From contig JALWCE010000151.1 of NCBI GenBank assembly GCA_027036935.1, positions 1 through 51,288 on the forward strand: 51,288 nucleotides of DNA, given 5' to 3'. Positions within the stretch are counted from its first letter, which is position 1. Each line of letters begins with the position of its first letter. Of this stretch, positions 9,658-18,220 are shown in pieces. Source of the stretch: Nitratiruptor sp. (GTDB lineage Bacteria; Campylobacterota; Campylobacteria; Campylobacterales; Nitratiruptoraceae). The notes under the pieces were generated by a model. The model saw only the letters and a program-made list of their open reading frames with translations. It was not told the origin of the DNA and searched no databases. A program made the translations under genes and the position numbers.

Positions 9658-10871
9658 GCCTAGCAAAAGATATAGAGCATATCATCAGCTTCAAACTCTT
9701 GCCAAAAGAGGCGATAAGGTATCTAGAGCAAAAGGGGTATAAACTTACTTTCAACTACCAAGAGATGATGCACGAAGCCCACCACAAGGCTTTTACCGTA
9801 GCCAAAATCACCCGCCTTGATCTTCTTTCAGACATCAAGGAGTCTTTGCTCAAGGCTCTCAAAGATGGCAAAAGCTTTGCCGCTTGGAAAAAGGATATTG
9901 TGCCCATTTTGCAAAAGAAGGGGTGGTGGGGCAAAGTGGAAGCAAGCGATCCCAAAACGGGCGAAGTCAAAACGATCTTTGTAGGCAAAAGGCGTCTTAA
10001 GACCATCTTTTATACCAACACCCGCGTGGCCTACCAGGTGGCAAAAGCCAAGAAGTATTATAGTGATCCCAATGTAGCCTATCTGCGTTATATCGCCGTG
10101 CTAGATCAAAAGACCCGCCCCAGCCACAGAGCCCTACACGGCACCATCTTGCCAAAGGATGATGATTTTTGGCGCACCCACTATCCCCCAAACGGCTGGA
10201 ACTGCAGATGTAGAGTCCGAGCCGTCCCCGCCCACAAAAAAGTGGAGCCCACCGACAAAAACACCCTTCCCAAAGGCGCCGTGGATCCCGACTGGGCATA
10301 CGATGTGAGGGAGGGGAGGTTTTTTGATGATTTTCAAGATGATGTATGCATCGATGGAAACAATGCAAAAAGAAAGTGCAAAGCCTATATTCTAAAAGAT
10401 CAACCGACATTCAAAGACTATAACCTTCCAAGTATCAAAGATATTCAAGATTTACCAAAAGCTCCGCCATTATTGAAAAAAGCAAAAACGAAAAAAGAGG
10501 CTTTTGAGAGATTGAAAAAAGAGATCTTACAAGATCGAAGCGAAATCATCATAAAAACTCCAGTAGGTGATGTGTTGATAGAAGAGAATGGGTTAAGGCA
10601 TATTTCAAAAGCAAATAGAGAGCAATACGCAAAATTTATCATACCCACTTTGCGTGAGCCGGATGAAGTGTATCAAACAAAATATAGCGACAAAAAGAAG
10701 AGATACCATTTTTTCAAGTTTTTTAAAATCAAGAATAGAGCCGCTTTTAGCGTTGTAAGGATCAATAGAGACGGGAGTATTTTTGTGACTTTTTTTATTC
10801 CCGATAGCTTGAAATATATCGATGAAAGAAGAGTCGGTATTTTACTCCATCCGTCTGGGGCTATCCCGTAA
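9654..10871 (+). CDS. MuF/SPP1 gp7-like head morphogenesis protein with C-terminal PBECR-type nuclease-like domain
   Basis: 405 aa; MuF motif LRYIAVLDQKTRPSHRALHGTILPKDDDFWRTHYPPNGWNCRCRV; C-terminal NGLRHISKANREQYAKFIIPTLREPDEVYQTK. Confidence 0.8.
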   Translation: MSLAKDIEHIISFKLLPKEAIRYLEQKGYKLTFNYQEMMHEAHHKAFTVAKITRLDLLSDIKESLLKALKDGKSFAAWKKDIVPILQKKGWWGKVEASDPKTGEVKTIFVGKRRLKTIFYTNTRVAYQVAKAKKYYSDPNVAYLRYIAVLDQKTRPSHRALHGTILPKDDDFWRTHYPPNGWNCRCRVRAVPAHKKVEPTDKNTLPKGAVDPDWAYDVREGRFFDDFQDDVCIDGNNAKRKCKAYILKDQPTFKDYNLPSIKDIQDLPKAPPLLKKAKTKKEAFERLKKEILQDRSEIIIKTPVGDVLIEENGLRHISKANREQYAKFIIPTLREPDEVYQTKYSDKKKRYHFFKFFKIKNRAAFSVVRINRDGSIFVTFFIPDSLKYIDERRVGILLHPSGAIP

Positions 10872-11102
10872 GAGACACTCCCTCTTACGGAAGAGCCGGG
10901 CCTAAGGCGCCCTGTATCGGGCTTGTGCCATTGGCGGGAGTATCGCCATATCCCGGCTCATCCCCTCCTTGGGATGGGAAAGTTGGGAGTAGTTTGGGGC
11001 TTTGCATAGGCTGCCGACCAGCGCCCCCCATCCAAGCAGATAGCCAAAATGGAACGGGTTGAGAGTGGGTTACCGCCCTGGTAGAAGCATCGCCTCCCAC
11101 TC
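10868..11102. ncRNA. candidate structured non-coding RNA / structured intergenic region
   Basis: Several perfect stems: GTAAGAG/CTCTTAC, GAGCCGGG/CCCGGCTC, CATCCC/GGGATG, GAGTGGG/CCCACTC; GC-rich, no convincing ORF. Confidence 0.45.
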
Positions 11103-11172
11103 AGGCTTTGGCTCCTACCCAATCTTTTGGCACATATCTGCCTTGCAGTAATTATACCACAAAGGAAAAACT

Positions 11173-11640
11173 ATGAGCTTTGAGATCAAAGTCAAACTCA
11201 ATGGCAATATCACCGAAGAACTCACCAAGCTACAAGAAAAGGTGCAAGATCTCACACCTGTTATGCGCCAAATCGGCTATACTCTTATAGATATTGTTGA
11301 GCAAAATTTTGAAACGGAGAGCTTCTTAGGACGCCCCTGGAAGCCACTGGCTGAGTCCACCAAACGCCAAAAGGCAAAAAGAGGGTATGAGAAGATCTTG
11401 CAAAATAGAGGCACATTGGCTGAGAGCATCGACTTTGTAGCCACCAAAGATAAGCTCATCTTGGGCACAAATGTGGAGTATGCCGCTATACACCAGTTTG
11501 GAGGAGATGCGGGCAAAAACCATCGAGCCCACATCCCAGCCAGACCCTTTTTGCCAATAGATGAAAATGCCACTATGCCTAAAAAAATCGAAGATGAAAT
11601 CTTGGAAGCGGTGGAGTTTTATGTTAAAAAGGTTATCTAA
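11173..11640 (+). CDS. phage virion morphogenesis protein (Mu gpG-like)
   Basis: 155 aa; GRPWKPLAESTKRQKAKRG, HQFGGDAG, IPARPFLPI. Confidence 0.85.
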   Translation: MSFEIKVKLNGNITEELTKLQEKVQDLTPVMRQIGYTLIDIVEQNFETESFLGRPWKPLAESTKRQKAKRGYEKILQNRGTLAESIDFVATKDKLILGTNVEYAAIHQFGGDAGKNHRAHIPARPFLPIDENATMPKKIEDEILEAVEFYVKKVI

Positions 11641-12127
11641 GCGTCCTATATAGATGCTCTAAAGTGTGGTAGATACCGAATTCGCCATAATATCTAAAAA
11701 AATATTTTTGCCCCATTTTAGCTATTTTGACCACTTTTTGATTCATAACAGGATCAATAGTGATGCTTTGTCTTTGAGACGCTTCGATCTCGTTGACCGC
11801 TTTTGCAAGAAAAAAGACGATGCCGTGATAGGAGTTGAATTTCTCAAAGATATACATTCCAAAAGCGTACAAGATTTTGATGTTATCTATTTTTTCGGGT
11901 AGTATATTGAACAGTTGGATATACTCTTTGAGAAATGCAACGATATACTCTATAGCTTCCTTTTGTCTCTCTTGCATCTCTTGTGGAGCCACGCCCGTGA
12001 ACACTCTGGGAAAATCGTTGGCGATATGTGCGCCTGCGCCGATCTCATCGGCCTGCTCTTCAAGCTCTTTATATTCGTCCATCACGAGTTTGATCTTGAT
12101 CGCGATATCTTCAAAAAGATTTTGCAT
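11633..12127 (-). CDS. hypothetical phage protein
   Basis: Likely start MQNLFEDIAIKIKL; start overlaps upstream ORF. Confidence 0.6.
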   Translation of the reverse strand: MQNLFEDIAIKIKLVMDEYKELEEQADEIGAGAHIANDFPRVFTGVAPQEMQERQKEAIEYIVAFLKEYIQLFNILPEKIDNIKILYAFGMYIFEKFNSYHGIVFFLAKAVNEIEASQRQSITIDPVMNQKVVKIAKMGQKYFFRYYGEFGIYHTLEHLYRTLR

Positions 12128-12128
12128 A

Positions 12129-12350
12129 CTAATCCTCGGCACACTCTTGTAAAAACGCAAAATACTTTTTATTCTCTTGAGCCACTATCTCTTTGAGCTC
12201 ACCTTTGATTGTATAATCGTTTTGCTTGTAAAGCTCGATTTTTTTGGCAATGTGGCTACTTTCGTTGTTTGTATGCTCATGTGAGCCGTCGTCTGTGATG
12301 ATAGAGCCGAGCCCCTCTTGCACAATATCCCTGATCTCTTGGATATCCAT
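12129..12350 (-). CDS. hypothetical phage protein
   Basis: Likely start MDIQEIRDIVQEG with SD; coupled to next ORF. Confidence 0.55.
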   Translation of the reverse strand: MDIQEIRDIVQEGLGSIITDDGSHEHTNNESSHIAKKIELYKQNDYTIKGELKEIVAQENKKYFAFLQECAED

Positions 12351-12435
12351 AGTCTCTCCTTCCACTCTTTTTCGAAAGCGCAATGATACCATAAAATGAT
12401 ACAAAATTATACCTTTTTGTATTATTAAAGTTATT

Positions 12436-12645
12436 TTATTTCAAAAACTTACTTTCATTATCGCATATCTCTCCCACCTCTTTGAGATACTCCTCATACT
12501 CTTTTATGTAGCTATCCGCTTTGACATATTCGATGGTCAAAAACCTATACCCACACTTTGGGCACTCCCTAAAGCGCTCATTCACAAGCCCTTTGCGTGT
12601 GCCATACACTTTGGTCTTTTCGTTACCGCATTTTGGGCAAAACAT
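12436..12645 (-). CDS. zinc-ribbon protein (NrdR/Ogr-like)
   Basis: 69 aa; MFCPKCGNEKTKVYGTRKGLVNERFRECPKCGYRF. Confidence 0.7.
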   Translation of the reverse strand: MFCPKCGNEKTKVYGTRKGLVNERFRECPKCGYRFLTIEYVKADSYIKEYEEYLKEVGEICDNESKFLK

Positions 12646-12663
12646 CGCAAACCTTTGGTATAA

Positions 12664-13107
12664 TTAGCTTGTGTGGGTATTGGGTGTATAGTCGGCGTTG
12701 TTTGCCGGCTTGCGCCTGCGGATCTTTTTGATAGCAGCTATAAGCGCGCTCGCCTCTTTTTTGGTGATGCTGTAAATATCATTTACATCCCGTTTCAACA
12801 CCCTTTTTGCAAGCTTTAACAAGCTAAACATATCTTTAAAAGTAGCGCGCTCTTGCCATAGATACAAGATATAATCGATCTGCTGGGCTGAAGCGGGAAG
12901 AGTGGGAGAGCTTGCCTTGCCCTCCAGGTATTTGGCCAAGCGCACCAGGCTTGCGATGTCAAGCTCTTTGGAGCTTTTGACTTTAAAATGGCGCTGCAAA
13001 AACTCCTCCCACAAAGCTCTATCTTGGCTAAAGAGCTGTTTGTATAGAGGCGCTGTGTGGATACGGCGAAGCAGCGCTTTTTTATAGGCTATCTGCTTTT
13101 TTGTCAT
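12664..13107 (-). CDS. Mu gp16/GemA-like (DUF1018)
   Basis: 147 aa; IHTAPLYKQLFSQDRALWEEFLQRHFKVKSSKEL. Confidence 0.8.
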   Translation of the reverse strand: MTKKQIAYKKALLRRIHTAPLYKQLFSQDRALWEEFLQRHFKVKSSKELDIASLVRLAKYLEGKASSPTLPASAQQIDYILYLWQERATFKDMFSLLKLAKRVLKRDVNDIYSITKKEASALIAAIKKIRRRKPANNADYTPNTHTS

Positions 13108-13303
13108 AAAAAGCCTTTAGCATCTCATCTACCAGACTCTCCATACTAGGAGGCGTCTCTTTGCTCACTTGTCCCTCATAAAATCCCCGCAAATAGGCTT
13201 TGACCAAAGCAAGCGCCGCTTTGCGCAAAAACTCGCCTCTTGGCGTGCGCTTGCTTGCCAACTCTTTGATGGTCTCAAGCTGCTTTTGTGTCGCCTTTTG
13301 CAT
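13082..13303 (-). CDS. hypothetical phage protein
   Basis: Likely start MQKATQKQLETIKELASKRTPRGEF within the 13082..13360 ORF. Confidence 0.5.
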   Translation of the reverse strand: MQKATQKQLETIKELASKRTPRGEFLRKAALALVKAYLRGFYEGQVSKETPPSMESLVDEMLKAFYDKKADSL

Positions 13304-13356
13304 CTTCACCCCCTTTGCTCCTCTTTTGGCCAAAAAAAGAGCAAAAAGGGCCAAGA

Positions 13357-13953
13357 TCAAGAGATCTTCAAGGCCCTCTTGATCCAGCCTCTGAGAAACA
13401 CCGCCTGGGATGGATTGTTTGCTACGATGGTGGCATAGTGCAGCGCTCGTAGCTTTTGCAGCACCACCACAAGCGCCTTTATATTGCCACTTAGGCGCAC
13501 CAGTGTCAGCGCTCCCAGGGTCTGCTCCCCGATGACACCATCTTCAGCGATATGGGGTAGCGCAAAGTGGTTGATAGCCTTTTGCAAGAGTTTGCCGGCT
13601 TGGCGCACTCCCATATTGACCGCTATATCAAACACCTCACACGCCAGATCTCCATCGATGGCAGCCAGCTCATCGCCACGCACGCGATCCCAAAACTCCT
13701 CTTTGTAAAAGAGCGCTACCAGCTGCTGGAGCTTATGCTGATAGGCACTTCCTAGCACCTCCGTCACATCTCCTCTTTTAAGCGCTCTTAAGCCTCCAAA
13801 GCGCTCCTTTGCCATATCCACTATCTCCCAGCCATCCCAGTTTGCGTGATAAAAGCGGCTTATTCCCTTGTATGTTTCGCCTCCAAGGTCGCTATTGTGG
13901 TTGCTATAGGCTCCCTCATATTGCAAAACCTCTTGCAAGCACCTTCTAAACAT
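13357..13953 (-). CDS. GH108-type phage muramidase/endolysin
   Basis: 198 aa; LQYEGAYSNHNSDLGGETYKGISRFYH. Confidence 0.85.
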   Translation of the reverse strand: MFRRCLQEVLQYEGAYSNHNSDLGGETYKGISRFYHANWDGWEIVDMAKERFGGLRALKRGDVTEVLGSAYQHKLQQLVALFYKEEFWDRVRGDELAAIDGDLACEVFDIAVNMGVRQAGKLLQKAINHFALPHIAEDGVIGEQTLGALTLVRLSGNIKALVVVLQKLRALHYATIVANNPSQAVFLRGWIKRALKIS

Positions 13954-14035
13954 CTCTTCTCCTTACTTTATAGCGTAGCAACACATATACCTCGCACGCC
14001 AGCCATCCGGCCACAAACGCCATCAACACCTCCAT
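13946..14035 (-). CDS. 29-aa single-TM peptide (possible lysis accessory)
   Basis: MEVLMAFVAGWLACEVYVLLRYKVRRRDV*, overlaps endolysin start; below ORF-track cutoff. Confidence 0.35.
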   Translation of the reverse strand: MEVLMAFVAGWLACEVYVLLRYKVRRRDV

Positions 14036-14517
14036 CACGCCTCCTTCACTTTCTCTATAAAGGGCTCAACGCGAAAGCTATCTTTGACTCTCTTTTCCAG
14101 TCCCAGCTTCACCAGCATCGCATCATCAAGCTCCTTGAGCTTCTCTCTGTTTGGCTTCTCTTCGTAGATGATGCATTCACTCAGCCCATAGGCCTTGAGG
14201 CTTTGCAAGAGCGCTTCTACTTTTGCCTTGTCCCTTGGGATCGGCACGCTGGTAACCAAGCGAAAGCCAATCTTGCCAAAGGTGAGCTCTTTGGTGCGCT
14301 TTTTTGCAAATTCGCTCTTTTTGCTCATAGCAAACGCCTCTATCTCTTTGGTCAGGCGCTTCATACTCTCCACAATCGGCGCAGCCTCTTTTTTTGCCTG
14401 CTCTTTGAGAGCGTTTATCGACTCATTGAGCCTACCCTCAATTTCATTTCTTTTTATCTGCAGGCTTGCAAGCTCTCTTAGAGCCTCGTCCACATCCTGC
14501 CAGTTTTCTATCTGCAT
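14035..14517 (-). CDS. Mu Gam-like host-nuclease inhibitor
   Basis: Likely start MQIENWQDVDEALREL; coiled coil + LTFGKIGFRLV. Confidence 0.85.
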   Translation of the reverse strand: MQIENWQDVDEALRELASLQIKRNEIEGRLNESINALKEQAKKEAAPIVESMKRLTKEIEAFAMSKKSEFAKKRTKELTFGKIGFRLVTSVPIPRDKAKVEALLQSLKAYGLSECIIYEEKPNREKLKELDDAMLVKLGLEKRVKDSFRVEPFIEKVKEA

Positions 14518-14608
14518 TGTATCTCCTTGTTGGATTTTTCCTATCAAACCAATAGACATACCCATAGCGCGTGGCCTGCGCGCTATAGCGTTTTTTGACG
14601 ATTTTCAT
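14444..14608 (-). CDS. small basic protein overlapping the gam start
   Basis: MKIVKKRYSAQATRYGYVYWFDRKNPTRRYNADRKL... preceded by SD. Confidence 0.35.
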   Translation of the reverse strand: MKIVKKRYSAQATRYGYVYWFDRKNPTRRYNADRKLAGCGRGSKRACKPADKKK

Positions 14609-14662
14609 CGCACCTCCTTTGGAGCGCTCCAGCCTCGCCCCCGCAGGGGAGAGGAGCAACGC

Positions 14663-15523
14663 TCAATCCAAAAAGATCATAGAGCTTGCCAGCTCTATAT
14701 GCTTGGCACTCAGCGCCTCGCCCTCCATATCCGCAAAGCGCTTGGCCTTTTTGTAGAGGTTTGCCGCGCGCCTTAGATGCAGGGTGTAGCGCGCGATGAT
14801 TGGTGCAAACTCCCCAAAAAGCAGCTCCATATCCTCGCTATCTAACTCCCTAAACTCCCACTTGCCGTTGATGCGGCTAAAAAGCTGCAAAAGCTCTCCG
14901 CGGGCTCCTTTGAGGTTTTTAATAAGCCCATAGGTGCCTGCCAAAATCACCGGCACCTTGCTAAAGTCGTGGATACGCCTGATAGCCTCCAGGGCGTTGG
15001 TGGTTAGATGCTCCGCCTCATCGATCACCAGCACGCTGTCGCGTCTGAGAAACTCTTTGGCGATCGCCAGCACCAGCTCATCGGTAGTAGCGCTGCTATC
15101 GATGCCAAGCTTTTGGGCGATGAGTTTGAGCACCCGCACCACGCTCATACCGGGCACCACCTCGATAAAGAGCGCTTCGGGATGCTTCTTGACCCACTCC
15201 TTGACCGCCACCGTCTTGCCGCTGCCGGGCTTGCCATAGAGCACCGCCATCTCCCGTAGCACTACCGCCTCATCCATCACAAAATGCGCGCTTTTGAGGT
15301 TTTTGAGCTGTTTTATCTCCTCTTTTGCCTCTATGCCCTTTTTTATGGTAAAATTGTGCATAAAGGCTTTGACCTTTTCTTCCAATGAGGCGTTATCGCC
15401 TCTGTATTCGCCTTTCAGCCACTGGCTGATCACGCTTGGGCTAACGCCCAGGCTCCTTGCGATATGCGCCTGCTTGAGTGAGTGCACCTCCATAAAATCC
15501 TTGAACTCTTTGCGAAGATCCAT
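14663..15523 (-). CDS. MuB-like AAA+ ATPase, transposition activator
   Basis: 286 aa; N-terminal HTH, Walker A LYGKPGSGKT, Walker B SVLVIDEAEHL. Confidence 0.9.
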   Translation of the reverse strand: MDLRKEFKDFMEVHSLKQAHIARSLGVSPSVISQWLKGEYRGDNASLEEKVKAFMHNFTIKKGIEAKEEIKQLKNLKSAHFVMDEAVVLREMAVLYGKPGSGKTVAVKEWVKKHPEALFIEVVPGMSVVRVLKLIAQKLGIDSSATTDELVLAIAKEFLRRDSVLVIDEAEHLTTNALEAIRRIHDFSKVPVILAGTYGLIKNLKGARGELLQLFSRINGKWEFRELDSEDMELLFGEFAPIIARYTLHLRRAANLYKKAKRFADMEGEALSAKHIELASSMIFLD

Positions 15524-15547
15524 TCTATCCTCCTTAAAAGGTTTTAC

Positions 15548-16046
15548 TATGCGGTATGAAGAGTATGAAAAGAATCTCCAAACCTACTACGATATTCTCA
15601 AGCAAGACTTCACCATCTTGCTCACTTCCACCATCCCCACCCAAAAAAATCTCCTCAAAACCCTCTTGTGGCTCAATGTCACCTTTTTGGGTGCTATTTT
15701 TGCTCTGTGGAAACTCTCCGCTTCCAAAGCGATCATCTGCCTAAGCGCCCTTCCTTTTGCCTTCAGTATTGCAGCCATAGCGATACTGCTCCTTGCTCTA
15801 TACAAAGGGAGGCAAAAGGCGTTTGCTGCGCCCTCTTTGAAAACTGTCACCTCTTTGGCTGGAAGCGAATATGAGCGCATCCAGGGGCTCTTGGATATTA
15901 TCCACTCCCTTGAAATCGCCCACAATCACAACGCTACCATCGTGCAAGAAAGAGCGAACAAGCTCCATCTTGCCACCAGACTCACGATGCTCTCGGGGCT
16001 CTTTTTGAGTATTGGTATAATCTTTTTTGCCAATACCCTTTGTTAG
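15548..16046 (+). CDS. two-TM membrane protein (moron between MuA and MuB)
   Basis: MRYEEYEKNLQTYYDIL...; two hydrophobic segments; opposite strand to MuA/MuB; ATG 15548 preferred over track start 15294. Confidence 0.65.
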
Positions 16047-16055
16047 GAGGAGCCT

Positions 16056-16235
16056 ATGGGCGAACAAAGCGATAAGCAGACTCCTCCGCCTACCAAACCA
16101 AGAGAGACATCTGAGCCTAAGATGTTTCTCTCTACCAACAACAAAGAGCGCAGGGTAGAGACGCCAAAGCCCGCTTTCGAATCGGCAAAATCTACCACTG
16201 CCTCCAAAAAGGCGGAGAAAAAGAGCAAGGAGTAA
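16056..16235 (+). CDS. 59-aa hydrophilic small protein
   Basis: MGEQSDKQTPPPTKPRETSEPKMFLSTNNKERR...KKSKE*; SD AGGAGG; directly after 15548 ORF. Confidence 0.45.
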   Translation: MGEQSDKQTPPPTKPRETSEPKMFLSTNNKERRVETPKPAFESAKSTTASKKAEKKSKE

Positions 16236-16244
16236 TCCTTGCTC
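16218..16244 (-). terminator. rho-independent terminator for minus-strand MuA transcript
   Basis: Minus strand GAGCAAGGA-TTAC-TCCTTGCTC-TTTTT. Confidence 0.65.
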
Positions 16245-16306
16245 TACTCATCCCAAAGCACCCAGCTCCACCAAGCCCAAAGAGCTACCACTATGAGCCA
16301 CTCCAT
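16244..16306 (-). CDS. 20-aa Trp-rich hydrophobic peptide
   Basis: MEWLIVVALWAWWSWVLWDE* preceded by GAGGAGGTGAT. Confidence 0.4.
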   Translation of the reverse strand: MEWLIVVALWAWWSWVLWDE

Positions 16307-16329
16307 ATCACCTCCTCAAAGATCACGAG

Positions 16330-16483
16330 CGCCAAGCGCTCATACCAAGCGCGCAATAGCACCTGGCATCAACGCTTACCTCCCCCAAAGGGGAGGCTAC
16401 ACGTAAGGAGAATATGAGTCTTAGGGCCGTGCTGCATAGCCCTCTGTGGAGGAGACACCCGTCCCCTCCATCAAAGGCTATGA
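16330..16483 (-). ncRNA. candidate structured RNA downstream of MuA
   Basis: Stems GAGCGC/GCGCTC, CTTAC/GTAAG enclosing CTCCCC/GGGGAG, CATAGCC/GGCTATG enclosing TGGAGG/CCTCCA. Confidence 0.35.
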
Positions 16484-18220
16484 GGCTTTATAAACTTTTT
16501 GGATAAAATCGAACGGATCCAGCTTTGGCTCCTCTTTTGGCTTGGGCGCTGCTTTGTCTCTATGGGGTGCGGTGATCTCTTCTTGCATCGCAAAGAGCTC
16601 TTTTTCTCCCTCCCTGACAAGCTTTTTGTAGCGCTTGGCTTTGGATCTGTAGGCTCGCTTCATCGCCTTTATCTCCTCAAGTCCAAGCTCCAGTTTGCAA
16701 CTCACCGCTATCGCCTTGCCTCCGATATGCACATAGGCTACGCTCTCATCGTCTATATCCTCGATCACCTCCACCTCCTGGCCTATCCACACCTCCTGCC
16801 AAAATTCTGGGCTTTGGTAGTAGCGCCCGTTTATCATCACCCCCTCTTTGGTGACTCTGCGCACATAGCGCTTGCCAAGCAGCGCTCTTAGATGCTCTAC
16901 GCTCATCGGTCTATGCATCGCCAGCGCTTCTTGTTTTTCTACCAGCTCTTGCACCAGCGACTCCATCTCCCACCACCAGAGCATATTTTCTTTGAGATTT
17001 GTGGCCTTTTTGCCCCGTTGGCTCTTTTTGACGGCTTGGTTCTCTATATCGATGCGCATCTTTGGATCGTGGCCGATGAAGCCGGGGAGATTTTCAAAGA
17101 TGGCGCTATGCTGCAAGCTCTTGAAGCTGCGCTCAACCTTGCCTTTTTCATCGCCCTTAAAAGGCGTGGTAGCCACATAGACGATCCCCAGGCGCTCCAG
17201 GACCTCCTGGAAGTGGTGGCTTACGTAGTTTTTGCCGTTGTCTCCCCGTATCACTTCTGGCATCCCAAGCCTTGCTATCGCATCGCGCAAGAGCCGCACA
17301 TCCTCATAGCTGTTGTCGCTCTTTGCCAGGCGCACTATGCTGGCTCCCGTGAAGCTATCGATGATGCGAATAAGACTTAGACGCTTGAGCACATACTCTG
17401 GCGTCGCCTCTTTTCTATCCCACACCACCTCTCCATCCACTACGGGCACCTTGGCAAAGAGATCGATTGTGGTGGCGTCGATCTGCCACTCCTGGTTGGG
17501 ATACTCGAAAGTTCGCTTCATAGTTGGCTCCAGTAGATCCATCGCATCTGGTCCTTTGAGGATCGCTTTGATGTGCGGATCGTTTTTGTGCGCGTTGAAA
17601 TAGCGTTTAAACCCCTCATATGTGATATTCGAAGTGGGATTGAACCTATCAAAGAGCTTGCCGTGCTTCTTGCACCACATATAGCAGTAGCGCTCATAGT
17701 AGGTGGTGATGTGCCCCTGCTTCACAAGCGACTTGATAAAGAGATCTTTATCGATTTTGCTCACTCTCTTGCCCCCGCGCTTATCCTCTAATCCTGCTCT
17801 TCCATAGCGCTCATACGCCTCTAGCCATCTGCGAAAGCGGCGCGCCAGACTCATAGCATTAAGCTCCTCAAACTCAATGCTATAAGCCTGTGCGATAGCC
17901 TCCAGGCTCGCTTCGTGGCTTTTGTAGTAGCGAATAATGGCCAGCTTCTCCTCCACGCTTGGCTTTTTTATATCGATTACCGGCAAGCTTTTGGGATCGA
18001 TGATGCTTTTGGAGCTGCGCTTTTTTTTGGGCGTATGCTCTTTGACAAGAGTGTAGCGATAGCGCCTGCCACCTCTGCCGCGCCCAGCCTCTTGGCAAAA
18101 GGTAATCTTTTTCCCTTTGATGGTGATGTGGCTCTTGCCGTCTGCGATGGCTTGTTTGGTGAGCTCACGCACATACTGTCCGCTACACCCCAGCAGCGCG
18201 GCCAGTTCATTAGAGGTCAC
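16478..18220 (-). CDS. MuA-like DDE transposase
   Basis: Catalytic contexts WQIDATTIDLF, VIRGDNGKNYVSH, GDEKGKVERSFKSLQHS; GTG start at 18220 overlaps TGA of upstream small ORF (track start 18319). Confidence 0.9.
   Translation of the reverse strand: MTSNELAALLGCSGQYVRELTKQAIADGKSHITIKGKKITFCQEAGRGRGGRRYRYTLVKEHTPKKKRSSKSIIDPKSLPVIDIKKPSVEEKLAIIRYYKSHEASLEAIAQAYSIEFEELNAMSLARRFRRWLEAYERYGRAGLEDKRGGKRVSKIDKDLFIKSLVKQGHITTYYERYCYMWCKKHGKLFDRFNPTSNITYEGFKRYFNAHKNDPHIKAILKGPDAMDLLEPTMKRTFEYPNQEWQIDATTIDLFAKVPVVDGEVVWDRKEATPEYVLKRLSLIRIIDSFTGASIVRLAKSDNSYEDVRLLRDAIARLGMPEVIRGDNGKNYVSHHFQEVLERLGIVYVATTPFKGDEKGKVERSFKSLQHSAIFENLPGFIGHDPKMRIDIENQAVKKSQRGKKATNLKENMLWWWEMESLVQELVEKQEALAMHRPMSVEHLRALLGKRYVRRVTKEGVMINGRYYQSPEFWQEVWIGQEVEVIEDIDDESVAYVHIGGKAIAVSCKLELGLEEIKAMKRAYRSKAKRYKKLVREGEKELFAMQEEITAPHRDKAAPKPKEEPKLDPFDFIQKVYKAS

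Noticed and set aside
10885-11100. 71-aa minus ORF (MGGDASTRAVTHSQPVPF...)
   Set aside because: Low-complexity Pro/Gly translation of the structured GC-rich region; no SD or operon support
15294-15547. N-terminal extension of the membrane protein ORF over MuB
   Set aside because: Would overlap MuB antisense; ATG at 15548 gives a sensible membrane protein
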